A stretch of DNA of 64,000 nucleotides from Pseudomonadota bacterium (GTDB taxonomy: Bacteria > Chloroflexota > UBA5177). Position numbers and translations under genes: made by a program. The DNA lies in assembly GCA_021324655.1 (NCBI GenBank), contig JAJPIP010000044.1, positions 26,456 through 90,455 of the forward strand, read 5' to 3'. Every line of letters begins with the position of its first letter. Position 1 is the stretch's first letter. The notes under the pieces were generated by a model that did not search any database, was not told where the DNA came from, and saw nothing but the letters and a program-made list of their open reading frames with translations. Shown in pieces: positions 53,619-62,415 of the stretch.

Positions 53619-53647
53619 GGGGCGGCTCTCCGTCGGAGAGCCGCCCC
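53619..53647. terminator. Terminator between the APC permease and the Rieske oxygenase
   Basis: A perfect 13-bp stem (53619-53631 with 53635-53647) and a GTC loop lies 20 bp after the permease stop. On the minus strand the hairpin is followed by TTGTG. It separates the permease transcript from the oxygenase gene. Confidence 0.75.
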
Positions 53648-53666
53648 TGCCGAGAGATCCGGGGGT

Positions 53667-55253
53667 TTACGTCGCCGGGAGGGGCATCGGATTGCGGTCG
53701 TCCGGCGTCTCCAGCGGGACTTCCACCTCGTCGCGCCGCGTGGGCGTCCCGAGCAGGTAGAAGATGATGCCGAGCGCGAAGAACGCGAGCAGCGGCAAAA
53801 TCTGGGACCACTCGTACTGGGAGCGGGTAAAGCCGGTGGGCAACGAGGCATCCGGATTGGACGTCAGGATACCTGGCCACAGCAGGGCGGCGGTGGCAAA
53901 GAGAGCCCACAGCTCACAGAGGACGCCGATCACCCAGACGCCGGCCATGCCGAAGGGGACCTTGTAGGGCCGCGGCACCTCGGGGCGCTTGTAGCGGAGC
54001 GAGATGAGCGCCGGGAACACCGCCAGGTACGAGATCGTCGTCGTCGAGATGGCGAGACCGAGCACCGCTCCGAAGTATTTGGCCGCGTCACCGCTGGTGA
54101 GGGTGAAGGCGAGGAACATCAGGACGGTCGAGATGATCCCCGAGACCACGTTCACGCGGATCGGCGTCCCGAACAGGGTATTGAAGACCCCGAGTTGAGG
54201 CGGTCCGGACCCGTCGTACGCCGCGACCGCCTCGACGCGGTCCGATCCCATGATCCAGGTTGAACCGCTGGTCAGCAGGGCGAAGATGAACGCGAGACAG
54301 CCGATGTAGCCGAGCGCCTGGCCGGCGCCGGTGAGGGTCGGGGTGCCGTTAGCGGCAATGTGGCCGCCGTAGACGGTGAACACCGTCTCGATGGCGGTCA
54401 GGAAGCCGCTCAGGCTCGTGATGAGCTTGGTGGGCAGCACCAGCAGGATCGCCAGGATCGGCCCGCCGTAGAGCAGGACCGACGCGACGAAGGCGCGCGC
54501 GATGCCGAACGGAACGTCGCGTGAGGGGTTCTTCATCTCATCGCCGGCCGCGTTCGGCAGCTCAAAGCCGACGTAGTTGAAGAAGAGCACCGGCACTAAA
54601 CTGACGAACAGTGGCCAGGTTGGAGCGAACTGGCCGGACCCAAACCCGTGTACGCCGTGTTTGAAGGCGAAGAGGATCACGGAGATGGTAAAGAACGCGA
54701 GCACCAGGATGCGGCACCAGGCGCCGATGGTCGGGATCCACTTCCCGTACTTGAAAGACACGATCGCCGACAGGATGGCGACCCAGATGAAGCAGAAAGC
54801 GAAGATGTACTGGCCGGTATGGCCGAGCTGTGCCCCCGTGAAAAACGTGTTCCAGGCCGTCACCGCCGTGATGGCGAGCGTGCCGCCCAGCCAGACCGGG
54901 TTGGCAATCCAGTAGATGATCGTGTTCAGCGAGGCGATGAGCCGGCCGAAGGCGAGACGCGGCCAGATGTACGGCCCTCCCTCCTCCGGGAAGGCGGTGC
55001 CGAGCTCGGCGGTCAGCATGGCGTAGGGGAAGAAGAAGAAGATGCCCAGGAAGATCAGCCAGGTGAATCCTTGGGCACCCTTGTTCGCCACCGTGCCGAT
55101 CGTGTCGAGCCCGACCAGCGTGCACACCAGAAAGAACAGAACATCGAATCGACCGAAGTGCCGCTGGAGCTTTTGCTTCTGCTCGAGTGCCTCGCGCGTC
55201 GTTCTCTCCACGAGGCCTGTCGCTACTGCTGGAGATGACACGTACTCCTCCAA
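53667..55253 (-). CDS. APC-family amino acid/amine permease
   Basis: The 528-aa protein has about 13 hydrophobic helices; the first follows FGRFDVLFFLVCTLVGLDTIGTVANKG, the unwound binding helix of the APC superfamily. FNYVGFELPNAAGDEMKNPSRDVP is the family's helix 6 region and its loop. It imports an amino acid, a polyamine or a quaternary amine. It is transcribed away from an Lrp-type regulator. Confidence 0.88.
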   Translation of the reverse strand: MEEYVSSPAVATGLVERTTREALEQKQKLQRHFGRFDVLFFLVCTLVGLDTIGTVANKGAQGFTWLIFLGIFFFFPYAMLTAELGTAFPEEGGPYIWPRLAFGRLIASLNTIIYWIANPVWLGGTLAITAVTAWNTFFTGAQLGHTGQYIFAFCFIWVAILSAIVSFKYGKWIPTIGAWCRILVLAFFTISVILFAFKHGVHGFGSGQFAPTWPLFVSLVPVLFFNYVGFELPNAAGDEMKNPSRDVPFGIARAFVASVLLYGGPILAILLVLPTKLITSLSGFLTAIETVFTVYGGHIAANGTPTLTGAGQALGYIGCLAFIFALLTSGSTWIMGSDRVEAVAAYDGSGPPQLGVFNTLFGTPIRVNVVSGIISTVLMFLAFTLTSGDAAKYFGAVLGLAISTTTISYLAVFPALISLRYKRPEVPRPYKVPFGMAGVWVIGVLCELWALFATAALLWPGILTSNPDASLPTGFTRSQYEWSQILPLLAFFALGIIFYLLGTPTRRDEVEVPLETPDDRNPMPLPAT

Positions 55254-55602
55254 TCCACTTGAGGTTCCCGTCAGATTGCGTGACTGCCGTGTCTCTTTCC
55301 CTCTAGTCGCACCTCCACGGTAGTGTCGCTGGATGCGGACGCCTACTTCGTGTTTCCACTGTATAGATGAACGTCAGTTTAGGCAAGAGGTCAACAAAAG
55401 GACGCGCCTGATCCGGGCCGCTGCTACGATTTACTCAGAACTCACGCCTGTGTTGATACCATTACGCTACCACACACTATAATTTGTACGGTTTCCACAC
55501 AACCGCTGTCCGGCGGTGCCTTGCATCTCGTCGTTGACCGCCGTCAATCTCGGTCCTATAGTCGAAGTGCAGCCCGTCTCGACCAGCTGATCAGGAGTCC
55601 GC
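55254..55602. other. Divergent regulatory region of permease and Lrp gene
   Basis: The 349-bp gap is less GC-rich than its surroundings in its second half and carries the promoter annotated separately. It should also hold the permease promoter and sites for the Lrp-type regulator; no clear palindrome could be assigned. Confidence 0.45.
55453..55483 (+). promoter_or_regulatory. Promoter for the Lrp-family regulator
   Basis: TTGATA (55453-55458) and the perfect -10 box TATAAT (55478-55483) are 19 bp apart, slightly wide. Transcription would start near 55490, leaving about 110 nt before the ATG at 55603. Confidence 0.6.
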
Positions 55603-56103
55603 ATGCGCGTCCGCGAGCCGGATGTCAAGCTCGACGAGATCGATCGCAGGATCATCGCCATTCTGCAGCCCGATGGACGCCGCCCCTTCGCCGATATCGG
55701 GCGCGAGCTGGGTGTCTCGGAAGGGACGGTGCGGCAGCGCTACCAGCGGCTGGTGGCGCAGGGCATTCTGCAGGTCGTGGGAGTCGCCGACCCCTTCAAG
55801 ATCGGCTTCCAGAGCATGGCGATGATCGGGATCAATGTCTCTCTGGAGAGCGGGCTCACGATCGACGACGTGGCCAACACGCTGGCCCGCTTTCGTGAGG
55901 TGAGCTATGTCGTCATGTCAACGGGTGACTTCGACCTGTTGGTGGAGGTGATCGTCGAGAGCAGCGAAGATCTGGCGGACTTTCTGACGCACAAGCTGCA
56001 TGCCGCTCCCGGGGTGATCCGCACCGAGACCTTTGTCCTGCTGCGGGTCTACAAGATGAGCCTGGGAGGCTGGCGCATGGTGGAAATGCAAGCGGACCAG
56101 TAG
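55603..56103 (+). CDS. Lrp/AsnC-family transcriptional regulator
   Basis: The 166-aa protein has an N-terminal helix-turn-helix (LDEIDRRIIAILQPDGRRPFADIGRELGVSEGTVRQRYQRL) and a C-terminal ligand-binding RAM domain (about 70-150). Such regulators sense amino acids or related compounds. It lies 11 bp before the aldehyde dehydrogenase and opposite the permease, so it probably controls both. Confidence 0.93.
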   Translation: MRVREPDVKLDEIDRRIIAILQPDGRRPFADIGRELGVSEGTVRQRYQRLVAQGILQVVGVADPFKIGFQSMAMIGINVSLESGLTIDDVANTLARFREVSYVVMSTGDFDLLVEVIVESSEDLADFLTHKLHAAPGVIRTETFVLLRVYKMSLGGWRMVEMQADQ

Positions 56104-56114
56104 GAGGAGAAGTC

Positions 56115-57611
56115 ATGGTCACGGCAACGGCGAAAGAGTACACGATGTTTGTGAACGGGGAGTGGGTGCCCGGTAACGGCGGGATGATGGAGATCGTCAA
56201 TCCCGCAACCGAGGAAGTCGTGCACCGTGTTCCCCGCGCGACGAAGGAGGATGTTGATCGAGCGGTTGCGGCGGCCCGCGAGGCGTTCGACAACGGCAGT
56301 TGGTCGAACCTCTCACCGGCCGAGCGTGCTGGCTATCTGTTTAAGCTGGCGGACATCATCGAGTCGCGCATTCCCGAGCTGGCGCGCCTGGAAACGGAGG
56401 AAACGGGGAAGCCGATCACCCTCTCTCGCGATGCCGACTTCCCCTTCGGGCTGGACAATCTGCGCTACTTCGCCGGCGCCTCGCGTGTGCTGGAAGGACA
56501 GGCGACCGGGGAGTATGTCACCACCCACACCAGCATGATCCGCCGTGAGCCGGTCGGCGTCATCGGCCAGGTTGCTCCGTGGAACTACCCCTTCATGATG
56601 GCGATCTGGAAGATCGGGCCGGCGCTGGCGGCGGGGAACACCGTGGTGCTCAAACCGGCCGAGAATACGCCGGCCACGACGCTGGAGATCGCTCGGGCCG
56701 TCGAGGAAGCGGGCTTCCCGCGCGGCGTCTTCAATGTCATCACCGGCGACGAAGAGGCAGGTGTGGCGCTCACCTCGCATCCCGATGTGGACATGGTCTC
56801 CCTCACCGGCGACTCGGCGACCGGTGTCAAGGTGATGGAGCAGGCGGCGCCGACCATCAAGCGGTTACATCTGGAATTAGGCGGCAAGGCGCCGTTCGTC
56901 GTCTTCGCCGATGCCGATCTCGAGGCGGCGGCCAATTGCGCGGCCATGGCGGGAACGGTGAATACGGGTCAGGATTGCACGGCGGCGACGCGCATCTACG
57001 TGGAGCGGCCGGTCTTTGATGAGTTCGCAGACCGGCTGGTCACGGCGCTCAAGGACGTGAAAGTCGGCGATCCGCTCGACGAGGAAACGGCGATGGGTCC
57101 CCTCATCTCGAAGGAGCAGCTCGACCGCGTCGAAGGATTCGTGGATCGGGCGCGCGAGGCCGGGATTCCGGTGGCCATCGGCGGGAAACGGGCCGACATG
57201 CAGCGCGGCTACTACTACGAGCCAACGGTGGTGCTGAACCCGCCGCAGGATGCCGAGATCGTGCAGCGCGAGGTTTTTGGTCCGGTCCTGACCGTCATGC
57301 CGTTCGACAGCGAGCAAGAGGTGCTGCAAAAGGCCAACGGCGTGGATTACGGGCTGGCCGGATCGGTCTGGACAAGCAACGTGCAGCGCGCGCTCAACTG
57401 GGCCAAGAAGCTCAACTTCGGCACCGTCTGGATCAATGACCATATGCCGATCGCCTCGGAGATGCCGCACGGCGGCTTCAAGCGGAGCGGCTTCGGCAAG
57501 GACATGTCGATGTACGCCCTGGAGGACTATACCCGCATCAAGCATGTGATGGCGGAGTTGACCGGACAGGCCTACAAGAACGTGGAGCCGAACGAGCACG
57601 AAGGCGTGTAG
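56115..57611 (+). CDS. Aldehyde dehydrogenase, gamma-aminobutyraldehyde/betaine aldehyde type
   Basis: The 498-aa NAD(P)-dependent enzyme has the general base E254 (LELGGKAP) and the catalytic C288 in GQDCTAATRIYV, a form typical of PatD/YdcW gamma-aminobutyraldehyde dehydrogenases. It oxidises the aldehyde made by amine oxidases to an acid such as GABA, which GabT in the same island could process. Betaine aldehyde is an alternative given the Rieske oxygenase. Confidence 0.92.
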   Translation: MVTATAKEYTMFVNGEWVPGNGGMMEIVNPATEEVVHRVPRATKEDVDRAVAAAREAFDNGSWSNLSPAERAGYLFKLADIIESRIPELARLETEETGKPITLSRDADFPFGLDNLRYFAGASRVLEGQATGEYVTTHTSMIRREPVGVIGQVAPWNYPFMMAIWKIGPALAAGNTVVLKPAENTPATTLEIARAVEEAGFPRGVFNVITGDEEAGVALTSHPDVDMVSLTGDSATGVKVMEQAAPTIKRLHLELGGKAPFVVFADADLEAAANCAAMAGTVNTGQDCTAATRIYVERPVFDEFADRLVTALKDVKVGDPLDEETAMGPLISKEQLDRVEGFVDRAREAGIPVAIGGKRADMQRGYYYEPTVVLNPPQDAEIVQREVFGPVLTVMPFDSEQEVLQKANGVDYGLAGSVWTSNVQRALNWAKKLNFGTVWINDHMPIASEMPHGGFKRSGFGKDMSMYALEDYTRIKHVMAELTGQAYKNVEPNEHEGV

Positions 57612-57628
57612 ACCTCAAGGACTTTGAG

Positions 57629-57665
57629 AGGAAGCGGCGCGGGTGATTCGCCCGCGCCGCTTCCT
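57629..57665 (+). terminator. Terminator after the aldehyde dehydrogenase
   Basis: A perfect 15-bp stem (57629-57643 with 57651-57665) and a 7-nt loop begin 18 bp after the stop codon, followed by ATTTCC. Confidence 0.85.
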
Positions 57666-57855
57666 ATTTCCAGCCGATGCACAGGGATCGGACGCGCGCG
57701 TCGGACGACAGTCATGGGCAGAGTCCTGTCCTTTACTCGGGACGCGCCGCCCTCCGTCCCGGGAGGCCTCGTTCCCGCAAATACCTATCGAACTCCGTCG
57801 GGGTCCGCGCACCGTGCGCCAGCACGGCATTGTGCCGCCACAAGCAGACGGGACA

Positions 57856-57924
57856 GGTAAGCGAACGGGGTAAGCGAACGCAGCTTCCGGTTCCTCTATA
57901 AAGAGGGCACCCGGCATCCCGGGT
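57856..57924 (+). promoter_or_regulatory. Control region of the purine salvage operon
   Basis: GGTAAGCGAACG is repeated at 57856-57867 and 57869-57880, a 13-bp period. TATAAA (57897-57902) can serve as a -10 box, with no good -35, as expected where an activator binds the repeats. Two small hairpins, CCTCT-ATAA-AGAGG (57893-57906) and ACCCGG-CATC-CCGGGT (57909-57924), end at the ribosome binding site TAAGGAG. Confidence 0.4.
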
Positions 57925-57935
57925 AAGGAGACGGC

Positions 57936-58898
57936 ATGGCCGAAACGGTGAAGCTGCTGGTGGACTGCGATACCGGCATTGACGATGCACTCATGTTGCT
58001 GTATCTGGCGGGGAGTCCCGAGGCGGAGATTGTGGCGGTGGGTAGCGTGCACGGCAATGTGCCGTCGCCTCGCGCCGCCGTCAACTCCCGCTACGTTCTC
58101 GATCTGGTCGGCTTGTCACACGTGCCGGTAGCGGTGGGCGCCAATCATCCCATGGCGCAGCCACTTCTCACGTCTGAACACGTGCACGGCCGGGACGGCC
58201 TCGGCAATATCAACCCGCCGCCACCCAGCACACCGCTTAGCGACGAGAACGCGGTGGACCAGATGATTCGCCTCGGCCGAGAGCAGCCCGGCGAATTGAC
58301 GCTACTCGCCGTCGGGCCCCTCACCAATCTCGGCGCGGCTCTCCTGATCGAGCCGAAGCTCCCGGAGCTGATCCCGCGTGTCGTCATTATGGGCGGTAAT
58401 GTCCAGCTTCCCGGCAACATCACGGCCGTCGCCGAAGCCAATATCTGGCATGATCCGGAAGCGGCGGACCTCGTCTTTGAGGCAGGCTGGAAGGTGGTCA
58501 TGGTGGGGCTGGACGTCACCATGAAGACGTTGCTGGCGGGACGTCACCTGCAACGGCTGGAACAGGATGCGCAAAGTAGCTCCAGCGCCGCCTTCGCCTG
58601 CCGCATCCTGCAGCACTACCTCGACTTCTATCAGGCATCGCTCGGCATGCGCGCGTCGGCCCTCCACGATCCGCTGGCGGGGGCCATCGCCCTTGATCCC
58701 TCGCTCGCCCGCTATCTGGAGAAGCCGGTTCGCGTCGAGCTGCGCGGGACGGAAACGCGCGGCATGACAGTGGCCGATCTGCGCCGGGGCGAGCACCCGG
58801 ACGATACGGGGAGGCCCGACGCGTCGCTGGCGATGGAGGTGGACTCGGAGCGGTTTCTCGACCTCTTCGTGCAGCGCGTCGCCGACGCCGGACGGTGA
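57936..58898 (+). CDS. Nucleoside hydrolase
   Basis: The 320-aa protein has the calcium-binding signature LVDCDTGIDDALMLLYL (usual DTDPGxDDA) and the later ligand block VVIMGGNVQLPGNITAVAEANIWHDPEAA. It splits N-glycosidic bonds of ribonucleosides to base and ribose in the cytoplasm. Its stop overlaps the GTG of adenine deaminase, which suggests adenosine to adenine to hypoxanthine. Confidence 0.92.
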   Translation: MAETVKLLVDCDTGIDDALMLLYLAGSPEAEIVAVGSVHGNVPSPRAAVNSRYVLDLVGLSHVPVAVGANHPMAQPLLTSEHVHGRDGLGNINPPPPSTPLSDENAVDQMIRLGREQPGELTLLAVGPLTNLGAALLIEPKLPELIPRVVIMGGNVQLPGNITAVAEANIWHDPEAADLVFEAGWKVVMVGLDVTMKTLLAGRHLQRLEQDAQSSSSAAFACRILQHYLDFYQASLGMRASALHDPLAGAIALDPSLARYLEKPVRVELRGTETRGMTVADLRRGEHPDDTGRPDASLAMEVDSERFLDLFVQRVADAGR

Positions 58899-60664
58899 CC
58901 TGGCAGGATCGGCCGGCGTTCGACCGGCGCGCCTTCATTGCGGCCGTGGCCGGCGAGGCGCCGCTTGATCTCGTGCTGCGCGACGTGACGTACCTCAATG
59001 TCGTCACCGGCGAGGTCTATCAAGCCGACATCGGTATCGTGGGCGACCGGATCGCGCATGTCACCTCGCCGGGCGAGGATCATCTCACCGGGCGTGAGGT
59101 CCGTAATCGCAGCGGACTGGTGGCGATTCCCGGTCTCATCGATACGCACGTGCACATCGAGAGCAGCATGGTGGTGCCTGGACGCTACGCTGAGGCAGTC
59201 GTGCCCCACGGCACGACGACAGTCCTGATCGATCCCCACGAGATTGCCAACGTGGCGGGACTGGCCGGCGTCCGCTTCATGCTGGATGCCAGCGCGGATC
59301 TTCCCTTGCGCGTTCTGGTCATGGCGCCCTCGAGCGTGCCGTCGGCACTCGGCGTCGAGACGGCCGGCGCCTCATTCGGACCGAAGGAAATCGCCGAGAT
59401 GCTCGCCTGGCCGCGCGTGGTGGGTCTGGCAGAGGTGATGGACTATCCCGGCGTGCTGCGCGGCAGTGACCGGATGATTGGGGAGATCGAGGAAACGGCG
59501 GCACGCGGCGGCCTGATCCAGGGGCATGCACCCCGATTGACCGGCCGTCCGCTGTCGGCCTACGCGGGTGCCGGTATCACGTCCGATCACGAGAACCGGC
59601 GCGCCGACGAAGCGATCGCCAAGCTGCGTGCCGGCATGACGCTCGAGGTGCGGGAAAGTTCCCTGTCGCGCAATGCGGCGGCCATGGCCGGTGTGCTGCG
59701 GGGACGCGGCTATCTGCCCAACGTCACGCTCTGCTCCGACGACGTGACGCCCGACGATCTGCTCCGCAAAGGGCACATCGACCACGTGGCGCGCCGCCTG
59801 ATCGCCGAGGGACTGGATCCGGTGAACGTCATCCGCTTCGCCACGCTCAATGCCGCCAACCGGCTGCATCGTGAAGACATCGGCGCTCTGGTTCCCGGCC
59901 GGCTGGCCGACATCGCGCTGCTCTCCGATCTGGAGACGGTGACCGTCGCGGAGGTCTATCGCTCCGGCCGTCTGGTGGCGGAGAGGGGGCGCCCTCTCTT
60001 CGCCGTGCCGGAGACGCCGACCGGGTTCGGGGATACCGTTCACGTGCCGCCGTTGACCGACGCCTCGTTTGAAGTGCGGCCGCCGGGTCTTCCGGTGTCG
60101 GGAACGGCCCGCGTGCGCGTCATCGAGTGGCACCCGGCCGAAGCGGCCAAAACCTCGTTCGGCGAGGCAACCGTCGAGGTCCAGGGAGGTGAGATCGTGC
60201 CTCCGGACGGCACGCTTCGTCTCGCCGTCGTCGACCGCCACGGCACGCACGGCGGCATCTCGACCTGCCTGCTGCGTGGTTTTGGCCTCGAGGCGGGCGC
60301 GCTCGGCAGTACCGTCTCGCACGATAGCCATCAGCTTACCGTCGCCGGCACGAATGTCGCCGATATGCTGCGGGCGGCGCAGCGGCTGGCGGAGATCGGC
60401 GGTGGGATCGTGCTGGTGAACCACGGCGACGTGCAGGCGGAAATCCCGCTGCCGATCGCCGGCCTCATGTCGGAAGCGCCGGTTGAGATCGTCGCCGAGC
60501 AGTCGGCGGCCCTCCGCCGCGCGGCGGAGCAGGTCGGACTACCGGAAAGCGCTGTGATGGGGATCGTGTCTCTCACCCTCGCCGTCTCGCCGCAGGCCAA
60601 GCTCTCCGATCTCGGTCTGGTTGACGTGGCGTCGCAGTCGCTGGTGCCGATGGTGATCGGTTAG
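58895..60664 (+). CDS. ade: Adenine deaminase
   Basis: GTG 58895 overlaps the previous stop (GTGA). The 589-aa protein has the metal motif GLIDTHVHIESSMVVPGRYAE of the amidohydrolase fold, the block HGTTTVLIDPHEIANV and a C-terminal adenine-deaminase domain ending in LGLVDV. It converts adenine to hypoxanthine and ammonia. With the nucleoside hydrolase it forms a purine salvage pair. Confidence 0.93.
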   Translation: MTWQDRPAFDRRAFIAAVAGEAPLDLVLRDVTYLNVVTGEVYQADIGIVGDRIAHVTSPGEDHLTGREVRNRSGLVAIPGLIDTHVHIESSMVVPGRYAEAVVPHGTTTVLIDPHEIANVAGLAGVRFMLDASADLPLRVLVMAPSSVPSALGVETAGASFGPKEIAEMLAWPRVVGLAEVMDYPGVLRGSDRMIGEIEETAARGGLIQGHAPRLTGRPLSAYAGAGITSDHENRRADEAIAKLRAGMTLEVRESSLSRNAAAMAGVLRGRGYLPNVTLCSDDVTPDDLLRKGHIDHVARRLIAEGLDPVNVIRFATLNAANRLHREDIGALVPGRLADIALLSDLETVTVAEVYRSGRLVAERGRPLFAVPETPTGFGDTVHVPPLTDASFEVRPPGLPVSGTARVRVIEWHPAEAAKTSFGEATVEVQGGEIVPPDGTLRLAVVDRHGTHGGISTCLLRGFGLEAGALGSTVSHDSHQLTVAGTNVADMLRAAQRLAEIGGGIVLVNHGDVQAEIPLPIAGLMSEAPVEIVAEQSAALRRAAEQVGLPESAVMGIVSLTLAVSPQAKLSDLGLVDVASQSLVPMVIG

Positions 60665-61002
60665 AGGCGGTCTTTCCAGCCGGCAATGAAAAGCGCTTCG
60701 GCGGCGGCATCGGCGAGGTAGATGCGCGAGATGCGTCCCTTCACGGCATACCAGGTGTCGATGGCGCCGAGAGAGGCGGCACTCAAGGCACCAAGCAGGG
60801 CAATCTCCCTTGACGGTGGACGGGAGCGCAAGAGCACCGTCCCGATGACGGCGATGAGAAGCCCGGTCGCCTTGACGACCCACAGGTCGACTTTGGGACC
60901 GGTGATCATCTGGAAGGTGCGGCTGCTGATGAGGGGCCACAATCCGGTGACGAGGAAGTAAATCCCCTGGATCGTGGCGACGTGGCGAGTGACAGAGTGC
61001 AT
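60661..61002 (-). CDS. Hypothetical four-helix membrane protein
   Basis: The 113-aa protein has four hydrophobic helices, with the first following HVATIQGIYFLVTGLWPLI. No family is recognised with certainty. It is convergent with ade and overlaps its end by 4 bp. Confidence 0.65.
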   Translation of the reverse strand: MHSVTRHVATIQGIYFLVTGLWPLISSRTFQMITGPKVDLWVVKATGLLIAVIGTVLLRSRPPSREIALLGALSAASLGAIDTWYAVKGRISRIYLADAAAEALFIAGWKDRL

Positions 61003-61020
61003 GGCTGATGAGACGAGAAA

Positions 61021-61047
61021 GGCCCGCGCACGGACGGTACGCGGGCC
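61021..61047 (-). terminator. Terminator of the BON-domain gene
   Basis: GGCCCGCG (61021-61028) pairs with CGCGGGCC (61040-61047). On the minus strand it is followed by TTTCTCGTC and lies 15 bp after the BON-gene stop. Confidence 0.75.
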
Positions 61048-61061
61048 CTGTAGTCAGGCGG

Positions 61062-61526
61062 CTAGTCGACGATGATGGCGCTGAGCTTGTTGGGGGCCGG
61101 CGTGTTGGGAAGGTGCAGGTAGCTGACTACCTTCTTGACACCCCGCACCGCCTTGACCTCGTTGATCAGCTGATCGATGTCTTCCGGGTGCGGCAGCTCG
61201 CCGTGGATGACCACGACGCTGTCCTCCTCCACATTGAAGTTGATCGGCGCCCGGCTGAACTTCGGATTCCTCAGCACTTCGCTCTCAACGCGGTCCTTCA
61301 GCGTCTTGTTGTCGACCTGGTCCGGATTGTCGTGGGGGTGTGAGGTCATCTTGGCCTGCAGCCCCTGCGTCGTCCCCGCCACATACCGGTTGGCCTGCTT
61401 GGTATAGCGGCGGGCCATGCCGCCGATGCGGTCCCTGGTCACATTGCGGCGACGCGTGCCGTGGTCCGGGTCCAGGAAGTATTCAAGTATGGCTCCCGCC
61501 ATGATTGCGGTCATCAATTTCTTCAT
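61062..61526 (-). CDS. BON-domain protein
   Basis: Started at ATG 61526 behind AAGGAGG, the 154-aa protein has a short hydrophobic N-terminus (MKKLMTAIMAGAILEYF), a basic linker, and a BON domain at about residues 75-140 (LKDRVESEVLRNPKF to VRGVKKVVSYLHLP). BON domains bind phospholipid or act in envelope stress. The sequence FLDPDHGTRRRN is typical of small YtxH-like envelope proteins. Confidence 0.85.
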   Translation of the reverse strand: MKKLMTAIMAGAILEYFLDPDHGTRRRNVTRDRIGGMARRYTKQANRYVAGTTQGLQAKMTSHPHDNPDQVDNKTLKDRVESEVLRNPKFSRAPINFNVEEDSVVVIHGELPHPEDIDQLINEVKAVRGVKKVVSYLHLPNTPAPNKLSAIIVD

Positions 61527-61619
61527 CCTGCACTGTCCTCCTTGCGGGGTTTCCCGTGCTCTCGCCGGCATGCCGGGCGTGTCCTGGCTTCGTGCAGGAA
61601 GTGTGCCGGTAGCTTCCCC

Positions 61620-62387
61620 TCACGGCTGCGCTGGTTTGATTGCCGAAAAAAGGGTGCGCCGGAACGGATAGAACACCGGGCGGGTGGGAAGGGCGGCGCG
61701 CAGCGCGTCTCGGTAGCGGTCCAGGAAGGGGCCTTGCAGATCCTCGGGCAATCTCTCCATATAGGGAACGAGAGCGGTGCCGCGCGTCCAGTCGGCGACG
61801 GCATCGGCATCGGGCAGGACATGCGGATAAACCTTCTCGAAGACAGTGATCTCCGCCGCACCGAGATCGTAGAAGATCCCGGCGTACTCCTCGATCGTCA
61901 GCACGGAGCGGTGCGTTACCCATCCGCAGAGTGCCGTCTGAAATGGCTCCTGCGATGCGACGTCGAGGATGAGCCGGTGCGAGATGTGACCGTAGTTAGA
62001 CGGAATCTGCACAGCGATCTGCCCGTTCGGACGGAGGGCGCCGAAGAGGCGCGGCAGGAGCGCGCGGTGATCGTCGACCCATTGGATCGCCGCGTTGGAG
62101 ACGATGAGGTCCCAGGTGCCGGTAAGGTCGGCGAGGTCCCCTTGCCTGAAGTGGAGGTGGGGGTGCTCGACGGCCTGGGCGCGCTGTAGCATCTGCGGCG
62201 AGCTGTCGAGACCCACGACGTGGCTTCTCGGCAGGGCCCGAGCCAGGCGAGCGGTGAGTTCACCCGTTCCGCACCCAAGATCGATCACGTCCAGGTCGGG
62301 CCGGACGTGGACCAGTTCCAGAAGGTCCTCGAACGGCAGGGCGCGTTCTCGCTGGAACTGATGGTAGCGGTCAGGATCCCAGGGCAC
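61620..62387 (-). CDS. tam: Trans-aconitate 2-methyltransferase-like enzyme
   Basis: The 255-aa SAM methyltransferase has motif I VIDLGCGTGELTARL, motif II VVGLDSSPQML and the block WDLIVSNAAIQWVDDHRALL characteristic of Tam. Its N-terminus MPWDPDRYHQFQRERALPFEDLL and length match trans-aconitate methyltransferases, which detoxify trans-aconitate that inhibits aconitase. Confidence 0.88.
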   Translation of the reverse strand: MPWDPDRYHQFQRERALPFEDLLELVHVRPDLDVIDLGCGTGELTARLARALPRSHVVGLDSSPQMLQRAQAVEHPHLHFRQGDLADLTGTWDLIVSNAAIQWVDDHRALLPRLFGALRPNGQIAVQIPSNYGHISHRLILDVASQEPFQTALCGWVTHRSVLTIEEYAGIFYDLGAAEITVFEKVYPHVLPDADAVADWTRGTALVPYMERLPEDLQGPFLDRYRDALRAALPTRPVFYPFRRTLFSAIKPAQP

Positions 62388-62415
62388 CGCGATCTCCTAA
62401 ACATGTATATACATA

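Noticed and set aside
57856..57936. A purine riboswitch before the nucleoside hydrolase gene
   Set aside because: The conserved three-way-junction core of purine aptamers was not found; the hairpins are too small.
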